Shown here piece by piece: positions 55,641-64,000 of a stretch of 64,000 nt of DNA (positions are counted from its first letter, which is position 1; each line of letters opens with the position of its first letter). The notes beneath the pieces are model-generated. The model had not been told where the DNA came from and did not search any database. It saw only the letters and a program-made list of their open reading frames with translations. Made by a program: the position numbers and the translations under genes. Origin of the DNA: Nocardioides gansuensis (GTDB taxonomy: Bacteria > Actinomycetota > Actinomycetes > Propionibacteriales > Nocardioidaceae); NCBI RefSeq assembly GCF_003076135.1, contig NZ_QDGZ01000009.1, forward strand, positions 62,001 to 126,000. Reading direction: 5' to 3'.

Positions 55641-55682
55641 GTCGTCCACCTTTCCCACCTACTCGTCGTGCATGGTCATCTG

Positions 55683-55755
55683 CAGGGCACGAGGGACTTG
55701 AACCCCCAACCTTCGGTTTTGGAGACCGATGCTCTGCCAGTTGAGCTAGTGCCCT
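55683..55755 (-). tRNA. tRNA-Trp (anticodon CCA)
   Basis: A 73-nt cloverleaf: acceptor AGGGCAC/GTGCCCT, anticodon loop CTCCAAA in stem TCGGT/ACCGA, T arm GGGGG-TTCAAGT-CCCTC with one G-U pair, discriminator G, no encoded CCA. Immediately upstream of secE, as in mycobacteria. Confidence 0.96.
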
Positions 55756-55893
55756 CCGGTGGCTCCCAGGCTTCGTCCGCCCGGCGACGGGCAGGCTGAA
55801 GCATGTGGCAGAACCACCAACACGAGAGCATACGGGCTCGGTGGGCGCCGAGTCGAACCGAGGCCGGCGACCCCCGAGCCCTACGATGGCGGC

Positions 55894-56934
55894 ATGGGTG
55901 ACGGGGGCGCAGCGCGCGCGCCCCGCGACGTACGGGCCCTGCCGAAGGCCCACCTGCACCTGCACTTCACCGGGTCGATGCGGCACGCCACGCTGATCGA
56001 GCTGGCCGAACGGGACGGGATCACGCTGCCCGACGCGCTCGTCGAGGACTGGCCGCCCCGCCTCTCGGCGGCCGACGAGAAGGGCTGGTTCCGCTTCCAG
56101 CGGCTCTACGACGTCGCCCGCTCGGTGCTGCGCACGCCGGACGACGTGCGGCGCCTGGTGGTCGAGGCCGCCGAGGACGACGTGGCCGACGGCGGCCGGT
56201 GGCTCGAGATCCAGGTCGACCCGAGCGGGTACGCCGCCCGGTTCGGCGGCATCACCGCGTTCACCGACCTCGTGCTCGACTGCGTGCGCGACGCGTCGGC
56301 CCGCACCGGCCTCGGCATGGCCGTCGTGGTCGCGGCCAACCGCACCCGGCACCCGCTCGACGCGCGCACGCTGGCCCGCCTCGCGGCGCAGTACGCCGGT
56401 CGCGGCGTGGTCGGCTTCGGGCTGTCCAACGACGAGCGGCGCGGCCGGACGGAGGACTTCGCGCCCGCCTTCCGGATCGCGGAGCGCGCCGGGCTGCTGC
56501 TGGCTCCCCACGGCGGCGAGCTGCGCGGCCCCGAGCACATCCGGGTCTGCCTGGACGACCTCGGGGCGCAGCGCCTGGGCCACGGGGTGCGCGCGGCGGA
56601 GGACCTCGAGCTGCTCGACCGGATCGTGCAGGCCGGCGTCGCGCTCGAGGTGTGCCCGATCTCCAACGTCGCGCTGGGCGTCTACTCCGACCTCACCTCG
56701 GTGCCGTTGCCCGAGCTGCTGGCGGCCGGCGCGGCCGTGGCGCTGGGCGCCGACGACCCGCTGCTCTTCGGCTCGCGGCTGGCGGGGCAGTACGCCACCA
56801 TGCGCGCGGCCCACGACCTCACCGACGACCAGCTCGCCGAGCTCGCGCGGATGTCGTTCCAGGCGTCCCGCGCGCCCGAGGACGCCAAGGCCGAGGGGCT
56901 GGCCGCCGTCGACGCCTGGCTCAAGCCGGCCTGA
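55894..56934 (+). CDS. Adenosine deaminase family protein
   Basis: 346 residues. KAHLHLHFTGSM has the metal-binding HxH, GLSNDERR the region of the substrate, LAPHGGE and LGHGVRA the third His and CPISNVALG with GADDPLLFG the zinc/acid Asp. Deaminates adenosine to inosine, or a related purine; some family members act on adenine or cytokinins. HFTGSM with Phe in place of the usual LEGS pattern is like the actinobacterial Add1-type group. TACGAT, a good -10 box, lies just before the ATG. Confidence 0.87.
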   Translation: MGDGGAARAPRDVRALPKAHLHLHFTGSMRHATLIELAERDGITLPDALVEDWPPRLSAADEKGWFRFQRLYDVARSVLRTPDDVRRLVVEAAEDDVADGGRWLEIQVDPSGYAARFGGITAFTDLVLDCVRDASARTGLGMAVVVAANRTRHPLDARTLARLAAQYAGRGVVGFGLSNDERRGRTEDFAPAFRIAERAGLLLAPHGGELRGPEHIRVCLDDLGAQRLGHGVRAAEDLELLDRIVQAGVALEVCPISNVALGVYSDLTSVPLPELLAAGAAVALGADDPLLFGSRLAGQYATMRAAHDLTDDQLAELARMSFQASRAPEDAKAEGLAAVDAWLKPA

Positions 56935-56981
56935 GTGACCCCGACGCGCCCGGGATGCGCGGCTGGCCCGGCTCCTGCCCC

Positions 56982-58610
56982 TCAGACGAGCCCGTGCTCG
57001 AACGCGTAGGCCGTCGCGGCGGTGCGCGACCCGACGTCGAGCTTGCTGAAGATGTTGGAGAGGTGCCGCGCCACCGTCTTCTCACTGAGCACCAGGTCGG
57101 CGGCGATCTGCGAGTTGCTCCGGCCGGTGGCGACGAGCCGGAGCACCTCGACCTCGCGCGGGCTGAGGCCGGCAGGAAGGTCCGCCGGAGCGAGCAGCCG
57201 CGAGGCCTCGTCCGCGTCAGGCGTGGCGCCGAGCTGGCGGAAGACGGCGCGGGCCGCTTCGAGCTCCCGTCGTGCGGACTCCGCGTCGCCGAGGAGCGCC
57301 AGCGCACGTCCGCCCAGCATCCGCACGCGCGCGCGTCCGTAGGGCGACCCCGCCCGCGCCCACAGCTGCTCGGCCTTGCGGAGGTAGGGCAGCGCACCGG
57401 CGGCGTCACCCGACGCGAGCTCGACCAGGCCGGACGCCTGCGCGGCCATCGCCTCCAGCGACGCCGAGCCGAACATCGTCGCCAGGGACGCGAGCTCGAG
57501 CGTGGCGCCGCGGGCACGCTCCAGGTCCGCGTTCGCGACCAGGACCTCCACCGCGCCGGGCAGCCGCCGGCAGCGCTGGACGGGCCCGGAGGGCTCGCCC
57601 AGGAGCCGGTCGACGGCGGCGGCCGCCGCCTTCCCCTGGCCGCGGGCCACCCACAGCAGCGCGAGTCCCGGCTGGGGATCGAAGCCGTGGTCGGCCGCTC
57701 GCTGGTAGGCGGCGTCGGCGAGGTCCCATTCGCCTCGCAGCCGCAGGACGTCGCCGGCCTCGCAGGCCGCGAGACCGACGGCGTCGGGGGCGCCGACCTC
57801 GAGGTAGCGGCGGGAGGCATGCTCGAGCTCGTCGAGCGCCGAGCCCCACTCACCGCGCAGCTTCATGAGCTGGCCACGGTGGACGGCGCACTGGCCGGTG
57901 AACGTGAGCAGCCCGGGCTGCGCCTCGCACCACCTCTCCAGAGCCGACGTCCACTCGGCCATCCGGGCGAAGTCGCTGATCTCCTGGACACCCTCGATGG
58001 CGGTGCAGTAGACGTGGCCGGCGATGACCGGCGAGGCCTCGCCGGCGATCACGCGCACCATCGCCTCGTCGAGCAGGGCGAGGCCCTCGGCGACCCGCCC
58101 GGCGTACAGCGCGAGACGACCCTGGGAGCACATGCCCAACGTGAGCAGGTCGGCGTCCTTGTGCCGCCGGCCGGCGGCGGTCGCCTCGTCGGCACACGCC
58201 GCAGCCTCGGCGTACGCCCCCATGCCGAGGGCGCGGAACATTCGCAGGAACGCGACCCACCCACGCTCCGGGACATCCTCGCCGACCTGCTCCACCAGGC
58301 CCACGGCCCGGGAGGCCCACCCGGCCGAGAGCGCGGGCTCGCCGTGGGTCGCGGTCGTCATCGCCAGCCGGAACGCGCAGCGCACCGCCAGTCGCAGGTC
58401 GCCCTGCTCCTCGAGGCGGACGAACGCACGCTGCAGCGCACCGACGGCGTCGTCGTGGCGGCCCAGCAGCTCGGCCGCGGTCGCGAACCTGTCGAGCTCG
58501 CCGGTCGACAGCGCGTCGGGGTCGGCCGCCGACCACGTGTCGAACGCGGTGACCCAGTCGCCGCGCCCGAAGGCCGTGCGCGCCTGCTCCAGGTCATCGA
58601 CCGCGCCCAT
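56982..58610 (-). CDS. LuxR-family regulator with TPR-like sensor region
   Basis: 542 residues. The first ~470 are repeated helix pairs typical of TPR-like arrays without an ATPase domain. The C-terminal ~60 are a LuxR helix-turn-helix (LSPREVEVLRLVATGRSNSQ, VLSEKTVARHLSNIFSKLDV). The ATG at 58610 follows GGAGG at good spacing; GTG 58625 is in frame too. It is 33 nt downstream of the flavin monooxygenase and probably co-transcribed with it. Confidence 0.88.
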   Translation of the reverse strand: MGAVDDLEQARTAFGRGDWVTAFDTWSAADPDALSTGELDRFATAAELLGRHDDAVGALQRAFVRLEEQGDLRLAVRCAFRLAMTTATHGEPALSAGWASRAVGLVEQVGEDVPERGWVAFLRMFRALGMGAYAEAAACADEATAAGRRHKDADLLTLGMCSQGRLALYAGRVAEGLALLDEAMVRVIAGEASPVIAGHVYCTAIEGVQEISDFARMAEWTSALERWCEAQPGLLTFTGQCAVHRGQLMKLRGEWGSALDELEHASRRYLEVGAPDAVGLAACEAGDVLRLRGEWDLADAAYQRAADHGFDPQPGLALLWVARGQGKAAAAAVDRLLGEPSGPVQRCRRLPGAVEVLVANADLERARGATLELASLATMFGSASLEAMAAQASGLVELASGDAAGALPYLRKAEQLWARAGSPYGRARVRMLGGRALALLGDAESARRELEAARAVFRQLGATPDADEASRLLAPADLPAGLSPREVEVLRLVATGRSNSQIAADLVLSEKTVARHLSNIFSKLDVGSRTAATAYAFEHGLV

Positions 58611-58643
58611 TCCGTGTTCCTCCACGTGCGAGCGTACGACGGT

Positions 58644-59744
58644 TCAGGCGGCCGCGGGCAGCTTCGCCGCCCGCTTCTGCCGAGCCACGATGTGGTCCGC
58701 CACGAAGGACGCGTCGCGACCGACACCGGGCAGCACCATCGAGCTGAACGAGTACTGGAAGCTCAGCCCGCAGAAGAACAGCCCGGGCGCGTCCGCGACG
58801 ACGCCGCGCATCTCCCGCGGCCAGCCGTCCTCGCCGAGGATCGGCAGGTGGATCCAGTCGAACACCTGGCGGAAGCCGGTGGCCCAGACGACGTTCGCGA
58901 CCTGGCGCGGCTCGCCGTCGATGACCGGCAGGCCGTCCCGCGCCTCCTCCACGCGTGAGGTGACCCGCTCGACGCCGCGCTCGGCGAGGTCGGAGCGCTT
59001 GACCCGGAGCATCGGAAGGCCGTGGCAGCGGATGTTGCCCATCTCCCTGCGGCCGATCGGGGTGCGCCGGGTCAGCACGTGCTTCCAGGCGAAGATCAGC
59101 ACCGGGAAGACGAGGCGCATCTGCCAGGAATCGAGGCGCGGAGGAATCTGCCCGCAGTCGCGCCCCGCCAGGATCGTCGGGTGGGTCTCCGCGACCTCGT
59201 AGGCGATGTCGGTGCCGGAGTGGCTGGCACCGACCACCAGGACCGGACCGTCGCGCAGCTGGCCGGTGCGGCGGTACTCGCTGGAGTGCAGCTGGAGGAT
59301 CGCCGGGTCGAGCTCGCTCGCGAGCCCGGGGATGCGCGGTGTCCGGCCGAACGTGCCGGTGGCGACCACGACGTTGCGGCACAGGTATCGGCCACGGTCG
59401 GTGACCACGGCGTAGCCGTCGCCGGCCGCCTCGAGGCGCTCCACCCGGGTCTCCAGGCGGACCGGCAGCGCGAACGTCCGGGCGTAGGTCTCGAGGTAGT
59501 CGCCCACCTGGTCCTTGCCGGGGAACGACCACCGCCGGGCGGGGAAGGGCAGTCCCGGGAGGCCGTCGTACTGCGCGGGCGAGTAGAGCTTGAGGGTGTC
59601 CCACTGCCGGCGCCAGTTGTCGCCGATGCGGGAGCTCGCGTCGAGGATCACGAACGGGCGTCCTCGACGTTGCAGGTGATATCCGGTCGTGAGGCCGGCC
59701 TGGCCGGCGCCGATGATGACCGTCTCGATCTCGGTGGTGTCCAT
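58644..59744 (-). CDS. Flavin-dependent monooxygenase (FMO/BVMO-like)
   Basis: About 366 residues. FAD fold VIIGAGQAGLTTGYHLQ, NADPH fold VVGASHSGTDIAYEVAE and the ATGFR segment VVWATGFRQVFDWIHLP. Members oxygenate soft nucleophiles or ketones with NADPH and oxygen. The Baeyer-Villiger fingerprint FxGxxxHxxxWP is not clear, so an FMO or YUCCA-like N-monooxygenase is as likely. Paired with the LuxR regulator downstream. Confidence 0.85.
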   Translation of the reverse strand: MDTTEIETVIIGAGQAGLTTGYHLQRRGRPFVILDASSRIGDNWRRQWDTLKLYSPAQYDGLPGLPFPARRWSFPGKDQVGDYLETYARTFALPVRLETRVERLEAAGDGYAVVTDRGRYLCRNVVVATGTFGRTPRIPGLASELDPAILQLHSSEYRRTGQLRDGPVLVVGASHSGTDIAYEVAETHPTILAGRDCGQIPPRLDSWQMRLVFPVLIFAWKHVLTRRTPIGRREMGNIRCHGLPMLRVKRSDLAERGVERVTSRVEEARDGLPVIDGEPRQVANVVWATGFRQVFDWIHLPILGEDGWPREMRGVVADAPGLFFCGLSFQYSFSSMVLPGVGRDASFVADHIVARQKRAAKLPAAA

Positions 59745-59851
59745 GACCACGACGCTAGGGACGGCGGGCCCCCGTCCTCATCGGCCAGACGACGCATCTG
59801 CTCGTCGACGCCCGTGGGTGGATCTGCCCATCGGGTGTGCGGCGAGTCGGC

Positions 59852-60910
59852 TCAGAGGGAGCAGCCCACCAGCACGGGCTCGTTGACCAGCTCGACGCCG
59901 AAGGCGGCCCGCACCCCGTCGCGGACCTCGCGGGCCAGGGCCAGCAGGTCAGCGGTCGTCGCGCCACCACGGTTGGTCAGCGCCAGGGTGTGCTTGGTCG
60001 AGAGGGACACCGGCCGGCCGGCGAGGGCGTGGCCCTTGTCGTAGCCGGCCCTCTCGATCAGCCAGGCGGCGCTGGTCTTCACCCGGCCGTCCTCCTGCTC
60101 CCACCGCGGCGCGCCGGCCGGGAGGGCAGCGGCCTGCTCGGCCGTCAGGAGCGGGTTGGTGAAGAAGGAGCCGGCGCTCCAGGTGTCGTGGTCGGCCGGG
60201 TCCAGCACCATCCCCTTGCCGGCGCGCAGCGCCAGCACCGCACGACGTACGTCTGCCATCGGCGCGCGCTGGCCCAGCTCCACCCCGAGCGTGCGGGCCA
60301 GCTCGGCGTAGGCGACCGGCGCGCCGAGCGTGCCCTGGCGGAGCAGGAAGGTGACGTCGAGGACGACGTGACGGGAGGGATCAGCCTTGAAGCGGCTGTG
60401 CCGGTAGGAGAAGCCGCAGTCGGCCGCCGCGAAGGTGCGCACGCCCCTCAGGACGCGGTCCCAGGTGCGCACCGAGGCGACCGTGTGGGCGACCTCCTGG
60501 CCGTAGGCGCCGACGTTCTGGATCGGGGTGGCGCCGACGGACCCCGGGATGCCGGACAGCGCCTCGACGCCGACCCAGCCCTTGTCCACCGCCGTGGCGA
60601 CGAGGTCGTCCCAGACCTCCCCCGCGGCGGCCTTGACGGTCACGGCACCGAGGCAGGCCAGGTCGTCGGGGCAGTCGGCGTCCGCCTCGACCCCGCGGGT
60701 GGCCACCTCGACGACGCGACCGTCGAAGCCCTCGTCGGCAACCACGAGGTTGGACCCGCCGGCCAGGACGAGCACGGGCGTGCCGGCCGCGTCGGCCTCG
60801 GAGACGGCGTCGATGAGCTCACGCTCGGTGGTGGCGACGACCCACTCGCGGGCCGGGCCACCGAGGCGCAGGGTGGTGCGGTCGCGCAGCTCGGGGGGAG
60901 CGTCAGGCAC
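59852..60910 (-). CDS. murB: UDP-N-acetylmuramate dehydrogenase
   Basis: 352 residues. FAD-binding PCMH motif VLAGGSNLVVADEGFDG, GIPGSVGATPIQNVGAYGQE with catalytic region, CGFSYRHSRFK with the Tyr/Arg/Ser set, and the C-terminal SAGSFFTNP Ser proton donor. Reduces UDP-GlcNAc-enolpyruvate to UDP-MurNAc in peptidoglycan synthesis. The GTG start overlaps the hadB-like stop by 8 nt, so it is expressed with the dehydratases. Confidence 0.95.
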   Translation of the reverse strand: MPDAPPELRDRTTLRLGGPAREWVVATTERELIDAVSEADAAGTPVLVLAGGSNLVVADEGFDGRVVEVATRGVEADADCPDDLACLGAVTVKAAAGEVWDDLVATAVDKGWVGVEALSGIPGSVGATPIQNVGAYGQEVAHTVASVRTWDRVLRGVRTFAAADCGFSYRHSRFKADPSRHVVLDVTFLLRQGTLGAPVAYAELARTLGVELGQRAPMADVRRAVLALRAGKGMVLDPADHDTWSAGSFFTNPLLTAEQAAALPAGAPRWEQEDGRVKTSAAWLIERAGYDKGHALAGRPVSLSTKHTLALTNRGGATTADLLALAREVRDGVRAAFGVELVNEPVLVGCSL

Positions 60911-61301
60911 GGACCACGGCCTTCGGCATCCCGAGCACCTTCTGGCCCTCGCAGGTGACCTCGAGGGCGATCGTCGCGAGGCCGTCGGCGACCGACTTCA
61001 CCGTGCCGGCGACGAGGACCTCGACGGAGCCGTCGGCTGGTACGACGACGGGCGAGGTGAACTTGGCGCCGAGCTCGACGACCTCGGCACCGTCGGTCCA
61101 GGCCGCGACGGCGCGGCCGGCCAGGGCGAGCGTCAGCATCCCGTGGGCGATCACGCCCGGCAGACCGACGCTGCGGGCGACCTCCTCGTCCTGGTGGATC
61201 GGGTTGGGGTCGCCGCTGGCCGCGGCGTAGGCGACCAGGTCGGCCCGGGTCACCGGGAACGTCTGCACCTCGAGGACGTCGCCCTGCTGGAGCGCGGTCA
61301 T
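60903..61301 (-). CDS. MaoC-like dehydratase (HadB-like)
   Basis: 132 residues, hot-dog fold with the catalytic YAAASGDPNPIHQDEEVA motif (Asp and His of the hydratase 2 type) and GVIAHGMLTLALAGRAV. In mycobacteria the counterpart HadB is the catalytic subunit of the 3-hydroxyacyl-ACP dehydratase of FAS-II. Here it pairs with the hadA-like gene (4-nt overlap) next to rpmG in the same order as in mycobacteria. The acyl substrate is unknown in this organism. Confidence 0.9.
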   Translation of the reverse strand: MTALQQGDVLEVQTFPVTRADLVAYAAASGDPNPIHQDEEVARSVGLPGVIAHGMLTLALAGRAVAAWTDGAEVVELGAKFTSPVVVPADGSVEVLVAGTVKSVADGLATIALEVTCEGQKVLGMPKAVVRA

Positions 61302-61696
61302 GCGGCACCTCCGGAGTGGACCAGGGTGGCCTTGGCCGAGCACACCAGCTCGCCGGCGGCGTCGTGGATCGCGCTCGTCGTGCCGATGATGTCCGCGCCG
61401 CCGATCTGGCGGAGCGAGGCCACGGTGAGCGTGGCGGACAGCACGTCGCCGACCCGGACGGGGCGCTCGTAGCTGAAGCGCTGCTCGCCGTGGATGATCC
61501 GGAAGAGATCGAGCTGCTCGGCATCGAGGAAGGTCTGCATGGCGTCGAAGGCCAGCACGATCGGCCACGTCGGCGGCACGCTGCCGTCGTACGCGCCTCC
61601 GATGGCCTCCGCGAAGTCTCGGACGGACTCCTCGGTCACCTCACGGGCAGGGGTCGGGGGGAACTCGCGCCCCACCAGGGTGTCGTCTACAGGCAT
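61298..61696 (-). CDS. FAS1-like dehydratase domain protein (HadA-like)
   Basis: 132 residues, a single hot-dog domain without the catalytic Asp/His pair. Conserved stretches are VGREFPPTPAREVTEESVRD and HGEQRFSYERPVRVGDVL, as in HadA/HadC. It is the non-catalytic, chain-binding partner of the HadB-like subunit. No HadC follows, unlike in mycobacteria. First gene of the hadA-hadB-murB unit after rpmG. Confidence 0.88.
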   Translation of the reverse strand: MPVDDTLVGREFPPTPAREVTEESVRDFAEAIGGAYDGSVPPTWPIVLAFDAMQTFLDAEQLDLFRIIHGEQRFSYERPVRVGDVLSATLTVASLRQIGGADIIGTTSAIHDAAGELVCSAKATLVHSGGAA

Positions 61697-61766
61697 GGGT
61701 CCGAGACTAGAGGAGGCGATGCGGGAGCGCGCGAGGCGGCCATCCAGGAAGAGGCGGCTGAAATGC

Positions 61767-61800
61767 GACCGACCCGCCAGATCGCTCCAGCGGGTCGGTC
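61767..61800 (-). terminator. Terminator after rpmG
   Basis: GACCGACCCGC (61767-61777) pairs with GCGGGTCGGTC (61790-61800), an 11-bp stem 17 nt after the rpmG stop. Confidence 0.75.
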
Positions 61801-61816
61801 AGGGATTCAGCTGCGC

Positions 61817-61987
61817 TCAGCGGGTCTCGCGGTGAGCGGTGTGGGTGCGGCAACGCGGGCAGAACTTCTTCAGCTCGATGCGGTCGGGGTCGTTGCGGCG
61901 GTTCTTCTTGGTGATGTAGTTCCGCTCCTTGCAGTCGACGCACGCAAGCGTGATCTTGGGGCGAACGTCAGAGCTCTTGCTGGCCAC
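61817..61987 (-). CDS. rpmG: 50S ribosomal protein L33
   Basis: 56 residues with two zinc cysteine pairs (CVDC and CPRC), KNRRNDPDRIELKKFCPRC. It is the zinc-containing L33 form rather than the zinc-free paralogue. The start is GTG 61987 behind GAAGGA. Downstream of tRNA-Met. Confidence 0.97.
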   Translation of the reverse strand: MASKSSDVRPKITLACVDCKERNYITKKNRRNDPDRIELKKFCPRCRTHTAHRETR

Positions 61988-62029
61988 GGGAAGTCCTTCG
62001 TCGATGTCTGGCTGGTGCGGTGGTGCTGG

Positions 62030-62103
62030 TAGCGGGGGCGGGACTCGAACCCGCGACACCACGATTATGAGCCGTGTGCTCTAACCACCTGAGCTACCCC
62101 GCC
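62030..62103 (-). tRNA. tRNA-Met (elongator, anticodon CAU)
   Basis: A 74-nt cloverleaf: acceptor GGCGGGG/CCCCGCT with a G-U first pair, D stem GCTC/GAGC, anticodon loop CTCATAA, T arm GCGGG-TTCGAGT-CCCGC, discriminator A followed by an encoded CCA (62027-62029). The three consecutive G-C pairs of initiator tRNA are absent. Confidence 0.95.
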
Positions 62104-62152
62104 GCCGGGAGCAGCACCCCTCACCCTACGGTGCGGGAGCGCTGGAACCCAG

Positions 62153-62225
62153 AGCCCCTTTACGGAATCGAACCGTAGACCTACTCCTTACCATGGAGTC
62201 GCTCTGCCGACTGAGCTAAAGGGGC
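62153..62225 (-). tRNA. tRNA-Thr (anticodon GGU)
   Basis: A 73-nt cloverleaf: acceptor GCCCCTT/AAGGGGC, D stem GCTC/GAGC, anticodon stem ACTCC/GGAGT with loop ATGGTAA, T arm TACGG-TTCGATT-CCGTA, discriminator T. Precedes tRNA-Met by 49 nt. Confidence 0.95.
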
Positions 62226-62273
62226 AACGACGGAGAAGAATACACAGGCCCCGGCGCAGTGAGAAATCGTGGT

Positions 62274-63695
62274 CTACGATGCCTGGCCGGGCGCGGATCC
62301 CGCCTGGATCAGGGCCCACGGGGCCGCCTGCTCGAGCTCCAAGGCGAGCTGGAGGAGCAGCGCTTCGCGGCCCCGGCCCGAGGCGAACATCATCCCCTGC
62401 GGCAGGCCGGTCGACGTCGTCGCGAGCGGCAGGCTGAGGGCCGGCTCCCCCGTCGCGTTCTGCAGCGGCGTGAAGGCGACCCAGTCGCGGAGCCGGTCCA
62501 TCAGGTCGTCGTAGTCGCCCATCGGGTCGAGGTCGCCGACGGCGGGGGTCGCGGTCGCCAGCGTCGGGGTCAGCGTCGCGTCGTACGCCGCGTGGTGGCG
62601 CGCCGCGAGCCGCCCGCTCGCCCCGATCGCGGCGATCGCCAGCGGCAGCCTGTGGAGGTTGCGCCGGCAGTGGCGGGCGAGCCCGAGGGTGAGGTTGTCG
62701 AGCCGGGACGGGTCCCAGGTCGGGCCGTAGGACCTGCGGCCCGTGCGGACGAGCACCATCGCGAGCATCGACCAGTAGAGGAGGAACAGGTCGGGGAAGG
62801 ACTCCGGCACCGGCGGCTCGATCTCCTCCACGGTGTGGCCGAGCGACTCCAGCAGCGCAGCCGTGCGCAGCGTCAGCTCCCGCACTTCCGGAGTCGCCTC
62901 GCGGCCGACGCTCTTCGTGGTCATAGCGATCCGCAGGCGCTTGACGCCGGGGCGGGTGATGTCGCCGACGGGAGCGAGGCTCGGGTTGCGGAAGACCTTC
63001 TCTGCCTCGCGGTAGAACGCCGCGGTGTCCCGGACGCTGCGCGTGACCACTCCGTCGGCGACGATGCGCACCGGCATGTCGCGGAACATCGTGTCCTGGG
63101 CGAGCCGGCCCCGGGTCGGCTTGAGGCCGACCAGGCCGTTGACCGAGGCAGGGATCCGGATCGAGCCACCGCCGTCGTTGGCGTGGGCGAGCGGCACCAC
63201 GCCGGCCGCGACGAGTGCGGCGGCACCGGCGCTCGACGCGCCGGCGTAGTGGTCGAGGTGCCAGGGCGTGCGGACCGGCCCGAGCCGCGGGTGGTCGACC
63301 GCGCCGCTGAACCCGAACTCCGAGAGCCGGGTCTTCCCGAGAGGGACCAGGCCGGTGGCCAGGAACATCCGGGCGAACTCGCCGTCCTCGGGTCGTGGCC
63401 GGGAGACGAAGGCGTCGGTGCCGTGCTGTGTCGGCATGCCCGCGACGTCGACGTTGTCCTTGACGAACGTGGGGACCCCCGCGAAGAAGCCCGGTCGGGG
63501 GTCACGGGCCTCGGCGCGGGCGCGGTCCCAGGCGCGATGGGCGATCGCGCCGACCTGCCCGTCGACGACCTCGGCCCGCGCGATGGCCGCCTCGATGACG
63601 TCGGCGATCGACAGCCCGTCGTGCAGCGCCTCGACGAGACCCACGGCATCGAGGTCGGAGAGGGCGTCGTCGGCGAAGGCGTGCACGCGCGTCAT
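62274..63695 (-). CDS. Amidase-signature family enzyme
   Basis: 473 residues. The Ser-Ser-Lys catalytic set is visible: Lys in VPTFVKDNVDVAG, Ser in HYAGASSAGAAALV and Ser in NDGGGSIRIPAS. Hydrolyses amides, possibly of 6-aminohexanoate-type or aryl substrates; specificity cannot be assigned. The usual GGSSGG is AGASSAGA here, so two family glycines are replaced by alanine. Monocistronic, about 50 nt downstream of the... it lies upstream of the tRNA-Thr gene on the same strand. Confidence 0.88.
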   Translation of the reverse strand: MTRVHAFADDALSDLDAVGLVEALHDGLSIADVIEAAIARAEVVDGQVGAIAHRAWDRARAEARDPRPGFFAGVPTFVKDNVDVAGMPTQHGTDAFVSRPRPEDGEFARMFLATGLVPLGKTRLSEFGFSGAVDHPRLGPVRTPWHLDHYAGASSAGAAALVAAGVVPLAHANDGGGSIRIPASVNGLVGLKPTRGRLAQDTMFRDMPVRIVADGVVTRSVRDTAAFYREAEKVFRNPSLAPVGDITRPGVKRLRIAMTTKSVGREATPEVRELTLRTAALLESLGHTVEEIEPPVPESFPDLFLLYWSMLAMVLVRTGRRSYGPTWDPSRLDNLTLGLARHCRRNLHRLPLAIAAIGASGRLAARHHAAYDATLTPTLATATPAVGDLDPMGDYDDLMDRLRDWVAFTPLQNATGEPALSLPLATTSTGLPQGMMFASGRGREALLLQLALELEQAAPWALIQAGSAPGQAS

Positions 63696-63704
63696 GGCGG
63701 GAAT

Positions 63705-64000
63705 CTAGCCCCCGCTCGCGACCCCTCTGCGGTGGCAGTCGGGCAGGTGCGGGTCGAAGAGGCCGATCGCCTCCATCAGCGCGTGCATCGTGGTCGGCCC
63801 GACGAAGGCGAAGCCCTGCTTCTTGAGCGCCTTCGACAGCGCGGTCGACTCGGGCGACGTCGTCTCGGCGTACGGCACGACCTCCCGGGCCGGCGCGTAG
63901 GAGAGGACGAAGTCCTCGAGGCCGCCCGCGGAGCGGAGCCCGACGGTCGCCCGGGCGTTGGTGATCGCGGCCTCCACCTTCAGCCGGTTGCGCACGATGC
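63705..64000 (-). CDS. tag: DNA-3-methyladenine glycosylase I, C-terminal part (runs off right edge)
   Basis: Only the last 98 codons are in the window. IVRNRLKVEAAITNAR opens the segment; ALKKQGFAFVGPTTMHALME and the zinc-binding HLPDC near the end (His and Cys of the Tag zinc site) identify Tag. It removes 3-methyladenine from alkylated DNA. The N-terminal catalytic residues are outside the window. Confidence 0.93.
   Translation of the reverse strand, partial: IVRNRLKVEAAITNARATVGLRSAGGLEDFVLSYAPAREVVPYAETTSPESTALSKALKKQGFAFVGPTTMHALMEAIGLFDPHLPDCHRRGVASGG

Overview
The window is high-GC, gene-dense actinobacterial chromosome, most likely Nocardioides or a near relative (Nocardioidaceae). 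Pointers are: the order tRNA-Thr, tRNA-Met, rpmG, hadA/hadB-like dehydratases, tRNA-Trp, secE, nusG, rplK, rplA, rplJ, rplL, rpoB, rpoC; a complete mce lipid-import operon inside that backbone; an IdeR-type iron regulator; a DUF222/13E12 HNH protein; many GTG/TTG starts and ATGA overlaps; and a dispersed palindromic repeat with arms like GGTCGAGTAGCG and CGTATCGAGACC.

Left part (1-30500), accessory metabolism: a truncated penicillin acylase-family gene; fmdB-like, SAF-domain and mscL genes; an LCP cell-wall ligase with a small coupled ORF; tRNA-Arg(CCU); a saccharopine-dehydrogenase-like reductase; a secreted beta-propeller protein; a sirtuin; a lysyl oxidase; ideR; a GH13 glucosidase; a MarR regulator preceded by an unusual leader (promoter, near-perfect Shine-Dalgarno, 12-codon ORF, 68-nt hairpin); pdxH; a citrate synthase; a frameshifted GNAT gene; serC; topoisomerase IB; a methyltransferase/propeller pair; the DUF222-HNH gene; and a three-gene operon of a tandem Nudix protein, hydroxyacid-oxoacid transhydrogenase and a YdiJ-like FAD/4Fe-4S oxidase. 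The last two could form a 2-hydroxyglutarate shuttle that oxidises 4-hydroxybutyrate. An acyltransferase and a geranylgeranyl-reductase-family gene close this part.

Middle and right (30600-62200), information-processing backbone on the minus strand: reading 5' to 3' (right to left) it runs tRNA-Thr, tRNA-Met, rpmG, hadA/B-like genes, murB, a flavin monooxygenase with a LuxR regulator, tRNA-Trp, secE, nusG, rplK, rplA, a lipoprotein-like gene, rplJ-rplL with an L10-type leader, the mce operon (MceG ATPase, two YrbE permeases, MceA-F, two Mce-associated membrane proteins), rpoB and rpoC with a strong terminator. Plus-strand exceptions are a RecA/DnaB-like ATPase and an adenosine deaminase. The mce junctions are almost all 4-nt ATGA/GTGA overlaps, which implies one co-translated import complex. 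The last mce gene carries a J-like domain without HPD and a 33-bp repeat array.

Right edge (62270-64000): an amidase-signature enzyme and the truncated 3' end of tag. No transposase, phage gene or CRISPR array was seen. The most notable observations are the 2-hydroxyglutarate shuttle operon, in-frame colonisation of genes by the dispersed repeat, the leader upstream of marR, and the mce/RNA-polymerase gene linkage.
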